From JBQLZQ01 sp052168355 (lineage in GTDB: Bacteria > Pseudomonadota > Alphaproteobacteria > DSM-16000 > Inquilinaceae), in assembly GCA_052168355.1 (NCBI GenBank), contig JBQLZQ010000081.1, positions 1-64,000 on the forward strand: 64,000 bases of DNA, given 5' to 3'. The notes under the pieces are model-generated. The model was not told where the DNA came from and did not search any database. It saw nothing but the letters and a program-made list of their open reading frames with translations. Both the position numbers and the translations under genes were made by a program. This document shows, in pieces, positions 9,178 to 17,428 of the stretch. Numbering within the stretch: the first letter of the stretch is position 1; every line of letters begins with the position of its first letter.

Positions 9178-12100
9178 ATGCCCAAACGCACCGACATCCA
9201 TTCGATTGCCATCATCGGCGCCGGCCCGATCGTCATCGGCCAGGCGTGCGAGTTCGACTATTCCGGGGCCCAGGCGTGCAAGGCGCTGAAGGAAGAGGGA
9301 TTTCGCGTCGTCCTGATCAATTCCAACCCGGCCACCATCATGACCGACCCGGATCTGGCCGATGCCACCTATGTCGAGCCGATCACGCCGTCGATCGTGG
9401 CCGCCGTCCTGGACAAGGAACGGCCCGACGCGCTGCTGGCGACGATGGGGGGCCAGACCGCGCTCAACACCGCCATGGCGCTGGTCGCCGACGGCACCCT
9501 GGACCGGCTGGGGATCGAGTTGATCGGCGCAAGGCGCGAAGCCATCGAGATGGCCGAGGACCGGCAGCTGTTCCGACAGGCCATGGACCGGATCGGTCTG
9601 GACAGCCCCCGCAGCCGGATGATCGACCAGTTCGACCAGGCTGCGGCGGCGATGGAGCATGTGGGCCTGCCGGCCATCATCCGCCCGTCCTTCACGCTCG
9701 GCGGCACGGGCGGCGGCATCGCCTACAACCGGACGGAATTCGACGACATCGTGCGCAACGGGCTGCGTCTGTCGCCCACCCACCAGGTGCTGATCGAGCA
9801 GTCGGTCCTGGGTTGGAAGGAGTTCGAGATGGAGGTGGTACGCGATAACGCGGACAACTGCATCATCGTATGCTCCATCGAAAACGTCGATCCGATGGGG
9901 ATCCACACCGGCGACAGCATCACCGTGGCGCCGGCGCTGACCTTGACCGACAAGGAGTATCAGCGGATGCGCAACGCCTCGATCGCGGTGCTGCGCGAAA
10001 TCGGAGTCGACACCGGCGGATCCAACGTCCAGTTCGCGGTTGATCCCGACAGCGGGCGCATGGTGGTCATCGAAATGAACCCGCGGGTTTCGCGGTCGTC
10101 GGCGCTGGCCTCCAAGGCCACGGGGTTCCCCATCGCCAAGGTCGCGGCGAAGCTGGCGGTCGGGTACACGCTGGACGAGCTGGACAACGATATCACGCGG
10201 GTGACGCCGGCAAGCTTCGAGCCGACCATCGACTATGTGGTCACCAAGATGCCGCGCTTTACCTTTGAGAAATTCCCCGGCGCCGAGCCCTTGCTGACCA
10301 CCTCGATGAAATCGGTGGGCGAAGCCATGGCCATCGGCCGATGCTTCCAGGAAAGTGTGCAGAAGGCCCTGCGATCCATGGAGACCGGGCTGACCGGCTT
10401 CAACGAGATCGCCATCCCCGGATTGGACGAGGAGGGACCGGCCGACCCCAACATGATCCGGGCGGCCCTGGCCCGGCCGACCCCCGACCGGCTGCTGATC
10501 ATCGCCCAGGCGATGCGGCTGGGCATGGCCCTGGAAGACATCCGCGCCGCGTGCAAGTACGACCGCTGGTTCCTGGAGCAGATCGCCGAGATCGTCGAGG
10601 TCGAGAAGGAGGTACGCCGCAAGCGCCTGCCCAAGACCCCCGACGGCTGGCTGCGCCTGAAACGGATGGGATTTTCCGACGCCCGGCTGGGCGAACTCGT
10701 CCGGTGGAGCGAACTGGAGGCCGCCGACGCGCGCATCAGTCACGGCATCCGCCCGGCCTACAAGCGGATCGACACCTGCGCCGGGGAGTTCGCCAGCGCC
10801 ACGCCGTACATGTACAGCACCTACGAGGGCGACGGGTCGGGCCCGCCCGAATGCGAGAGCGAGCCGACCGACCGTGACAAGGTCATCATCCTGGGTGGCG
10901 GACCCAACCGAATCGGCCAGGGCATCGAGTTCGACTATTGTTGCGTCCATGCCGCCTACGCGCTGTCGGAGGCCGGGTTCGAGACCATCATGGTCAACTG
11001 CAATCCCGAAACGGTATCGACCGACTACGACACGTCGGACCGGCTCTATTTCGAGCCGCTGACGGCCGAGGACGTCATCGAACTGGTCCGCGTCGAACAG
11101 CGCCGCGGCACGGTCAAGGGGGTCATCGTCCAGCTTGGCGGTCAGACGCCGCTGAAACTGGCCCATGATCTGGAGGCGTCGGGCATTCCCATCTTGGGGA
11201 CGGCGAAGGATTCCATCGATCTTGCCGAGGACCGGGAGCGGTTCAAGGAACTGCTGGAGGAGCTGGGGCTCAAACAGCCAGCCAACGGCATCGCGCGATC
11301 CGCCGACCAGGCGGAGACCATCGCCGGTCAGCTGGGGTACCCTGTGATGATCCGGCCGTCCTACGTGCTGGGCGGTCGGGCCATGGAGGTCGTCCACGAC
11401 CGCGAAGGGCTGCGCCGGTACATCGCCAAGGCGGTGGAGGTGTCGGGCCGCAACCCGGTGCTGATCGACAGCTATCTCCAGGACGCGATCGAGGTCGACG
11501 TCGATGCGCTTGCGGACGGCGAAACCGTGTACGTCGCGGGCATCATGGAGCATATCGAGGAAGCCGGGATCCATTCCGGCGACAGCGCCTGCTGTCTGCC
11601 GCCGCACTCCCTTTCGGAGGCGGTGATCGCCGACATTACCGAACAGACCCGGGTCCTGGCCCGGGCCCTGGACGTGGTGGGGCTGATGAACGTGCAGTTC
11701 GCCGTCCAGGGCTCCACCGTCCTGCTCATCGAGGTCAACCCCAGGGCCAGCCGGACGGTGCCCTTCGTGGCCAAGGCCACCGGCACGCCGATCGCCAAGA
11801 TCGCCGCCAGGGTCATGGCCGGCGAAAAACTCTCCGGCTTCGCCCTCGGAGGCGCGACCCCCGGCCACGTCGCGGTGAAGGAGGCCGTGTTCCCCTTCAG
11901 CCGCTTCCCCGGTGTCGACATCCTGCTGGGGCCGGAAATGAAGTCGACCGGCGAGGTCATGGGCCTGGACCGCGATTTCGGCCGCGCGTTCGCCAAATCC
12001 CAGCTGGCCGCCAGCGTCATCCCGCCGGAGGCGGGCACGGTGTTTCTGTCGGTCCGGGACGAAGACAAGGATGTCATTCTGGACATCGCGCGAAGGCTGC

Positions 12101-12435
12101 TGGCACTCGGTTTCGATCTGGTGGCTACCAGCGGCACCGCCAGGCACCTGGCCGCGGCGGACATCCCGGCGCGCAGGATCAATAAGGTCCTGGAAGGCCA
12201 ACCGCACATCGTCGACGCCATCATCAACGGCGACATCCAGTTGATCTTCAACACCACCGCGGGGTCTCAAGCCATCCGTGACAGCTTCAGCTTGCGCCAC
12301 ACCGCGCTGGTCAATAACATTCCCTATTACACGACCGTCGCCGGGGCCGGCGCGGCCGTACAGGCTATTGGAGCGCTCAAGGCCGGCCAACTTGAAGTCG
12401 CCCCGTTGCAATCTTACCTTGGCCGGGCGGATTGA
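9178..12435 (+). CDS. carB: Carbamoyl-phosphate synthase large subunit
   Basis: Makes carbamoyl phosphate from bicarbonate, ammonia and two ATP. The 1085-residue product has the expected duplicated architecture: two ATP-grasp halves, each opening with a GPIVIGQ/GPNRIGQ-type motif (IIGAGPIVIGQACEFDYSG and ILGGGPNRIGQGIEFDY), then a C-terminal MGS-like allosteric domain starting near SVRDEDKDVILDIARRL. Length and both catalytic halves are intact. greA follows after 66 bases. Confidence 0.98.
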   Translation: MPKRTDIHSIAIIGAGPIVIGQACEFDYSGAQACKALKEEGFRVVLINSNPATIMTDPDLADATYVEPITPSIVAAVLDKERPDALLATMGGQTALNTAMALVADGTLDRLGIELIGARREAIEMAEDRQLFRQAMDRIGLDSPRSRMIDQFDQAAAAMEHVGLPAIIRPSFTLGGTGGGIAYNRTEFDDIVRNGLRLSPTHQVLIEQSVLGWKEFEMEVVRDNADNCIIVCSIENVDPMGIHTGDSITVAPALTLTDKEYQRMRNASIAVLREIGVDTGGSNVQFAVDPDSGRMVVIEMNPRVSRSSALASKATGFPIAKVAAKLAVGYTLDELDNDITRVTPASFEPTIDYVVTKMPRFTFEKFPGAEPLLTTSMKSVGEAMAIGRCFQESVQKALRSMETGLTGFNEIAIPGLDEEGPADPNMIRAALARPTPDRLLIIAQAMRLGMALEDIRAACKYDRWFLEQIAEIVEVEKEVRRKRLPKTPDGWLRLKRMGFSDARLGELVRWSELEAADARISHGIRPAYKRIDTCAGEFASATPYMYSTYEGDGSGPPECESEPTDRDKVIILGGGPNRIGQGIEFDYCCVHAAYALSEAGFETIMVNCNPETVSTDYDTSDRLYFEPLTAEDVIELVRVEQRRGTVKGVIVQLGGQTPLKLAHDLEASGIPILGTAKDSIDLAEDRERFKELLEELGLKQPANGIARSADQAETIAGQLGYPVMIRPSYVLGGRAMEVVHDREGLRRYIAKAVEVSGRNPVLIDSYLQDAIEVDVDALADGETVYVAGIMEHIEEAGIHSGDSACCLPPHSLSEAVIADITEQTRVLARALDVVGLMNVQFAVQGSTVLLIEVNPRASRTVPFVAKATGTPIAKIAARVMAGEKLSGFALGGATPGHVAVKEAVFPFSRFPGVDILLGPEMKSTGEVMGLDRDFGRAFAKSQLAASVIPPEAGTVFLSVRDEDKDVILDIARRLLALGFDLVATSGTARHLAAADIPARRINKVLEGQPHIVDAIINGDIQLIFNTTAGSQAIRDSFSLRHTALVNNIPYYTTVAGAGAAVQAIGALKAGQLEVAPLQSYLGRAD

Positions 12436-12501
12436 GTTCGTTAGTCGGGCGACGGGCAGGTGCCCGTGCGCCTCATCTGTGTCAGTGAGGCTTGGAAGAC
12501 G

Positions 12502-12975
12502 ATGGAGAAGGTTCCGATGACGGCGGCCGGCTATGACCGCCTTCAGGAAGAATTGAAGCATTTGAAGGCCGTCGAGCGCCCCGCGATCATCAAGGCGATC
12601 GCCGAGGCGCGCGAACATGGCGACCTCTCCGAGAATGCCGAATATCACGCCGCGCGCGAGCGGCAGAGCTTTATCGAGGGCCGCCTGCTCGAGATCGAGG
12701 ATAAGCTTTCGCGGGCCGAGGTCATCGATGTCGCGAAACTGTCCGGCGACATGGTCAAGTTCGGCGCGACCGTCACCCTGTCGGACGAAGACACCGACGA
12801 AGAGACGACCTATCAGATCGTCGGACAGGACGAATCCGATATCCGGGCCGGTCGGCTGTCGATCACGTCTCCTCTGGCGCGCGGACTGATCGCCAAATCG
12901 GTGGGTGAGGTGGTTGAGGTGCCCACGCCCAGCGGGTCGAAATCCTACGAAATCGTGGGTATCCAGTTCCTCTGA
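12502..12975 (+). CDS. greA: Transcription elongation factor GreA
   Basis: Rescues backtracked RNA polymerase by stimulating transcript cleavage. At 157 residues it matches the family size. The N-terminal coiled coil (MTAAGYDRLQEELKHLKAVE) carries the acidic tip in EHGDLSENAEYHAARE, and the C-terminal FKBP-like domain ends with SYEIVGIQFL. ATG at 12502 gives the canonical N-terminus; the frame is open further upstream. A clear intrinsic terminator follows. Confidence 0.97.
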   Translation: MEKVPMTAAGYDRLQEELKHLKAVERPAIIKAIAEAREHGDLSENAEYHAARERQSFIEGRLLEIEDKLSRAEVIDVAKLSGDMVKFGATVTLSDEDTDEETTYQIVGQDESDIRAGRLSITSPLARGLIAKSVGEVVEVPTPSGSKSYEIVGIQFL

Positions 12976-13004
12976 CGTCGCTCTGATGATCCAAGCTGTA
13001 AATG

Positions 13005-13035
13005 GCGGTCCCACCCGGCGGTGGGGCCGCTTTTT
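13005..13035 (+). terminator. Intrinsic terminator of greA
   Basis: An 11-bp stem, GCGGTCCCACC (13005-13015) with GGTGGGGCCGC (13020-13030), with one G-T pair and a 4-base loop, is followed directly by TTTTT. It ends the carB/greA transcript before chrA. Confidence 0.85.
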
Positions 13036-13056
13036 GATGTTCGGGAGGTGGCCGAG

Positions 13057-14316
13057 ATGACCGAGACGACCCCCTCGTTCCGCCAGGCTTTGCGCTTTTG
13101 GATCAGGCTGGGGCTGATCAGCTTCGGCGGGCCGGCCGGGCAGATCGCGATCATGCAGACCGAACTTGTGGACCGGCGCCGCTGGATCGGCCAGCGCCCC
13201 TTCCTGGATGCGCTCAACTTCTGCATGCTGCTGCCGGGTCCGGAAGCTCAGCAGTTGGCCACTTTCATCGGCTGGCGCCTGCACGGCACGATTGGCGGTC
13301 TGGCTGCCGGCATCGCCTTTATCGTCCCCGGCGCCATGGTCCTGCTGGCGCTGTCCTACATAGTAGCGGCCCATGGCGACGCCCCCTTGATCGCGGCCGC
13401 GTTCGATGGCGTCAAACCGATGGTGGTGGCGATCATCGCCGTCGCCCTGTGGCGCATCGCGCGACGAACCTTGACCGGCTGGCCCCTGGGGGCGCTCGCG
13501 GTGGCCGCCTTTGTCGGGCTTTACTTTTTCGATGTCCCGTTTCCGGCGTTGATCCTGGGCGCCGGGCTGATCGGCGCGTCCGGACGGTTGGGAACAGCCG
13601 CGTCCAAGACCGATGCGGGTAGCGCTCTCCCCCCATCGGCCGCGCCACCTTCGTCCGCGCGGCTGATGCGGCTTGCGGCCGTGTTCCTGGTGCTTTGGGC
13701 GGTGCCCGTCGCCCTGATCGTCGGGCTAGTCGGCCCGGAGCCCTACCTCGACATTGCCCGGCTGTTCACCACCGCGGCCTTTGTGACGTTCGGCGGTGCC
13801 TACGCGGTCCTGCCCTACATCGCCGATGCCGCGGTCGGCACCTATGGCTGGCTGACGCCGGCCGACATGGTGCGCGGGCTGGCCCTGGCGGAAACGACGC
13901 CGGGGCCCTTGATCCTGGTCACGCAGTTTGTCGGCTTCTTCGCCGGCTGGACCAATCCAGGCACCCTGTCGCCTGCCGTGGCCGGCACCCTCGCGGCCGG
14001 GTTGACGCTGTATGTCACCTTCCTGCCCTGTTTCTTTTTCATTTTTGCCGGAGCCCCCTATGTGGAGCGCCTGACGGGATGGCCGCCGGCGCGCGGCGCG
14101 CTGACGGCGATTACCGCCGCCATCGTCGGGGTCATGCTGAACCTGGCGGTTTTTCTGGCGGAAGCGGTTCTGATCGTGCCGGCTGGCCTGGACTGGACCG
14201 CCGCGACGATCGCCCTGGCGGGGGTCATCGCCCTGGTCCGCTTTGGCATCGGCGTCCATTGGGTGGTTCTGGCGGGCGCCGCGATCGGCGTCGTGCTGAG
14301 CCTTATGGCTGTTTAG
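13057..14316 (+). CDS. chrA: Chromate transporter, long-chain bidomain ChrA
   Basis: Inner-membrane CHR-family efflux protein of 419 residues made of two homologous halves. The first begins near residue 20 with LISFGGPAGQIAIMQ and PGPEAQQLATFIG; the second begins near 240 with FVTFGGAYAVLPYIAD and TTPGPLILVTQFVGF. The repeated FGG and PGP motifs are diagnostic. A glycine/alanine-rich linker joins the halves. ATG at 13057 is preceded by GGGAGGTG. No ChrB regulator gene is adjacent, so control of chromate resistance cannot be inferred. Confidence 0.93.
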   Translation: MTETTPSFRQALRFWIRLGLISFGGPAGQIAIMQTELVDRRRWIGQRPFLDALNFCMLLPGPEAQQLATFIGWRLHGTIGGLAAGIAFIVPGAMVLLALSYIVAAHGDAPLIAAAFDGVKPMVVAIIAVALWRIARRTLTGWPLGALAVAAFVGLYFFDVPFPALILGAGLIGASGRLGTAASKTDAGSALPPSAAPPSSARLMRLAAVFLVLWAVPVALIVGLVGPEPYLDIARLFTTAAFVTFGGAYAVLPYIADAAVGTYGWLTPADMVRGLALAETTPGPLILVTQFVGFFAGWTNPGTLSPAVAGTLAAGLTLYVTFLPCFFFIFAGAPYVERLTGWPPARGALTAITAAIVGVMLNLAVFLAEAVLIVPAGLDWTAATIALAGVIALVRFGIGVHWVVLAGAAIGVVLSLMAV

Positions 14317-14337
14317 CGGCCCCCTCCGCCAAGACAG

Positions 14338-14838
14338 CTAATCCTCGGCGGCGTTATCCGGCCCTTCGACATTGATGGGAACGCCGGGCATCGATTTGGA
14401 GGTGCGCACGGCCAATGCCGATTTCACATGGCTGACGTTGGGCGCGGCGGTGAGCTGGGTGGTCAGGAATTTCTGATAGGAATCCCAGTCCTCCGCCACG
14501 ATCTTCAGCAGAAAGTCCGCCTCGCCCGCCAGCATGTGACATTCCCGGACCAGCGGCCATTCGTCGATCAGCGCCTCGAATTTCTTCAGATCGGCGACCG
14601 CCTGGCTGTCCAGCCCGACCTGGGCGAACACCGTGACGCCATAGCCAAGCGCTTCGGAATTGATGTCGGCATGATAGCCGCGCACATAGCCCGCCTCCTC
14701 CAGCGCGCGCACGCGCCGCAGGCAGGGCGGCGCGGAAATCCCCGCCCGCCGGGCCAATTCGACGTTGGTCATGCGCCCATCGTTCTGGAGGTCGCGGAGT
14801 ATACGACGGTCGATCCGATCCAGTTTGACGCGGCGCAT
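14338..14838 (-). CDS. Lrp/AsnC family transcriptional regulator
   Basis: A 166-residue regulator with an N-terminal winged helix (LDRIDRRILRDLQNDGRMTNVELARRAG, recognition helix SAPPCLRRVRALEEAGYV) and a C-terminal RAM/ACT-like ligand domain (ECHMLAGEADFLLKIVAED). Such proteins usually sense amino acids and form octamers. It converges with chrA (21-base gap) and diverges from the DUF1513 remnant. Its target is unknown; the former target may have been the neighbour that is now decayed. Confidence 0.93.
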   Translation of the reverse strand: MRRVKLDRIDRRILRDLQNDGRMTNVELARRAGISAPPCLRRVRALEEAGYVRGYHADINSEALGYGVTVFAQVGLDSQAVADLKKFEALIDEWPLVRECHMLAGEADFLLKIVAEDWDSYQKFLTTQLTAAPNVSHVKSALAVRTSKSMPGVPINVEGPDNAAED

Positions 14839-14942
14839 CCGGGTTTTCTCTCGAAAGGCTGTGGGGCGTTCGGTGAAAGGATATTACCGCTGGGCGATGA
14901 CGACGCAAGCGGCAATCCCGCGGCGGCGGCCCATCGACCTGC

Positions 14943-15596
14943 ATGCCCTTGCGCCCGCCCGGCCAGTCCGGTTCGATTTGGGTCGTCGCCCATGGCGGCA
15001 TTCGCACCCACCCCGACACGGGCCGCGCGAAACTCAACCTCCCCGACATGACGCCGGCGATCTCGGTCCTGGATACAAGCGACGGCAGCCTGGTGCGGAA
15101 CTCGCGGCTGCCCGAGACGTTTCGCTTCCTCAGCCTGCGCCAACTCGCCATCCGCCCGGACGGTTTGATGGTGATCGCCGGGCAATGGGAAGGTCCGGAC
15201 TCGGAGACACCGCCGCTGTTGGCCGTGGGCCGTCCGGGGACCGAACTCCGCCCCGTGGCCGCGCCGGAGCCGATCGCGTCGCGCATGAAGAATTATTGCG
15301 GCAGCATTGCTTTTGACAGCACTGGCGGCACGATCGCCGTAACGTCGCCGCGCGGTGACATCGCAACGTTCTGGCGCGCCGATCCGACGCCGATGTTCGC
15401 CGGAAGCGTTACAATGCCGGATGTGTGCGGCGTTGCGGCGGATGGATCGCCGGGCGGGTTCTACCTGTCCGCCGGCACCGGCACGCTGATCCGCCACAAT
15501 ATCGCGCGCGACGAGACCCATATTATCGTTCCGGCCGACCCCGACCGCCGATGGGACAACCATTTGAGCGAAGTATTTCTGTCTGGCGGGTCATAG
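14943..15596 (+). pseudogene. DUF1513 protein, decayed 3' fragment
   Basis: The frame encodes about 218 residues matching the C-terminal part of DUF1513 beta-propeller proteins, including the family signature GGIRTHPDTGRAKLNL. These are normally about 350-370 residues with a Tat signal and sit in periplasmic iron-uptake loci. The preceding conserved segment (PIDLHAL, equivalent to GPHDLHAL) is still readable, but in a different frame, just upstream at about 14935-14955. No start codon or signal peptide remains. I infer a frameshift plus loss of the 5' half. Confidence 0.7.
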
Positions 15597-15659
15597 GGAC
15601 AATGCGATAAACGCCAATGAGATTTATGCTTTCTCCTTTCCGCCAATCGGGCACCGCGT

Positions 15660-16676
15660 GTGGCAAACCCAATATTCTGGCCAACCTGCTGGATCGTAAC
15701 CGACGGCAAACCGGGCATGGAAGTGCAGTGCGTGGGGCTGGCCGAGGCCCTGGGCGTCACACCCGTCGTCAAGCGCGTCCACCTGCGCCAGCCCTGGCGA
15801 TTGCTGTCGCCCTATTTCCGGATCGGCATCGGCCACGCGGCGGGGCCGTCCGGCGACGCCATCGCGCCGCCCTGGCCCGATCTTCTGATCGGCTCTGGAA
15901 GACAGGCGGTGGTGCCGGCGCTGGCGGTCAAGCACGGCAGCGACGGGCACACCATCCTTGTCCAGATCCAGGATCCCGCCATTGACCCGGCCAATTTCGA
16001 TCTTGTCATCGTGCCGCGGCACGATCGGCTGCGTGGCGGCAATGTCGTGACCACCCTGGGATCCATCCACCGCGTCACCCCGGACCGTCTGGCGCAAGAG
16101 GCGGCGCACCACGCGGCGCGCCTCGCCTTCCTACCGCGGCCGCGCGTGGCCGTGCTGATCGGCGGCGCCAACGGCGTCTTCCGCCTGGGCCTGTCGCAGA
16201 CGGCCCGCATCGCCGACAGCCTGGCGGCCTTGGCCCGCGATGGCGGAGCGGGGTTGATGATCACCCCCAGCCGCCGCACCGGCGCCGACAACGAGGCGCT
16301 GCTGCGCGATCGGCTCGCCGGCCTTCCCGCCGAGATCTGGGATGGAACGGGCGAAAACCCCTATTTCGGCTATCTGGGGCTGGCCGACGCCATTCTGTGC
16401 ACGGGTGACAGCGTCAACATGGTCAGCGAGGCCGCCGCGACGGGGAAGCCGGTTCACATCATCGATCTGGAAGGCGGTTCCGACAAGTTTGCGGCCTTTC
16501 ATGCGTCCATGCGCGCGGCCGGCATCACCCGGCCGTTCACCGGGGCCTTGGAGACATGGTCTTACGACGTGCCGGACGACACCGCGCAGGCCGCCGCCGC
16601 CGTGCAGCGACGGCTCGCCGCGCAGACGGCGCCATCTCCGCCATTGAAGTCGCCTCCCCTGGCCCGTACATCATAG
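15660..16676 (+). CDS. ELM1/DUF1022 family protein (mitochondrial fission ELM1-like)
   Basis: A 338-residue protein of the ELM1 (DUF1022) family, whose plant members act in mitochondrial division. Bacterial members look like GT-B-type nucleotide-sugar enzymes but have no proven reaction. Visible landmarks are WIVTDGKPGMEVQCVGLAEA at the N-terminus, VAVLIGGANGVFRLG in the middle, and TGDSVNMVSEAAATGKPVH near residue 270, which resembles the donor-binding loop of GT-B glycosyltransferases. The start is GTG at 15660. It heads a likely operon with the next two genes. Confidence 0.85.
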   Translation: MANPIFWPTCWIVTDGKPGMEVQCVGLAEALGVTPVVKRVHLRQPWRLLSPYFRIGIGHAAGPSGDAIAPPWPDLLIGSGRQAVVPALAVKHGSDGHTILVQIQDPAIDPANFDLVIVPRHDRLRGGNVVTTLGSIHRVTPDRLAQEAAHHAARLAFLPRPRVAVLIGGANGVFRLGLSQTARIADSLAALARDGGAGLMITPSRRTGADNEALLRDRLAGLPAEIWDGTGENPYFGYLGLADAILCTGDSVNMVSEAAATGKPVHIIDLEGGSDKFAAFHASMRAAGITRPFTGALETWSYDVPDDTAQAAAAVQRRLAAQTAPSPPLKSPPLARTS

Positions 16677-16694
16677 GCCTTGTCCAACAGGCTC

Positions 16695-17363
16695 ATGCCC
16701 ATGACCGATACCGCCTACCGAACCACCAGCCAGGCCGACGATGGTCCCTTGGACCTCGACCGTTTGCGCAGCACGCCGGTCACGGCCGACCCGTTTCCCC
16801 ATTTGATCGTGCCGGGCTTTCTCAAGGCGGATGCCCTGCCGTCGATCAATGCCGACTATCCGAAAATCGACAAACCGGGCAGCTTTCCGGTGGGCGAACT
16901 GCGCTACGGCCCCGCCTTCGCCCGGCTGATCGACGCGCTGCACGGCCCGGCCATGACCTCCGCCTTCGCTACCGCATTCTCTATCGATCTGTCGGATCGG
17001 CCGACCATGATTACGGTGCGCGGCCAGTGTCGGGCCAAGGACGGCCGCATCCATACTGACAACAAGAACAAGATCATCACGGTTCTGATTTATATGAACG
17101 CGGGTTGGGAAGCCGATGCCGGCCGGCTGCGGCTGTTACGGTCGGCCGACGACATCGAGGACGTGGTGACCGAGGTGCCGCCGGCGGAAGGAACGTTGCT
17201 CGCCTTTCTCAACACATCGAACGCCTATCACGGCCACAAACAGTTCGTCGGCGAACGCCGCGCCATCCAACTCAACTGGATGAGCACACGATCCGTGGTG
17301 GCACGGGAACAGGCGCGCCACAGTTTTGTCGCGCGGCTCAAGCGGCTGAAACTTCCTTTCTGA
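16695..17363 (+). CDS. 2OG-Fe(II) oxygenase (prolyl-4-hydroxylase-like)
   Basis: A 222-residue protein with the double-stranded beta-helix iron motif: HTD in GRIHTDNKNKIITVLIYMN, a distal His in SNAYHGHKQFVGERR, and a 2-oxoglutarate-binding Arg a few residues later (ERRAIQLNW). It is expected to hydroxylate a protein or small-molecule substrate using O2 and 2-oxoglutarate; the substrate is unknown. ATG at 16695 or 16701 is plausible; an in-frame TTG at 16680 is less likely. It lies 18 bases after the ELM1-like gene and is probably cotranscribed. Confidence 0.85.
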   Translation: MPMTDTAYRTTSQADDGPLDLDRLRSTPVTADPFPHLIVPGFLKADALPSINADYPKIDKPGSFPVGELRYGPAFARLIDALHGPAMTSAFATAFSIDLSDRPTMITVRGQCRAKDGRIHTDNKNKIITVLIYMNAGWEADAGRLRLLRSADDIEDVVTEVPPAEGTLLAFLNTSNAYHGHKQFVGERRAIQLNWMSTRSVVAREQARHSFVARLKRLKLPF

Positions 17364-17428
17364 CCGACCGGCTCTTATAAGGGCCGAGTGCATTCAATGG
17401 TTTGGACACCGATACGGTACGATCCGGC

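Noticed and set aside
8950..13374. A 1474-codon open frame antisense to carB
   Set aside because: It runs opposite the whole of carB and greA, is rich in Arg/Gly/Gln/Asp as expected of shadow frames in GC-rich DNA, and has no recognisable domain.
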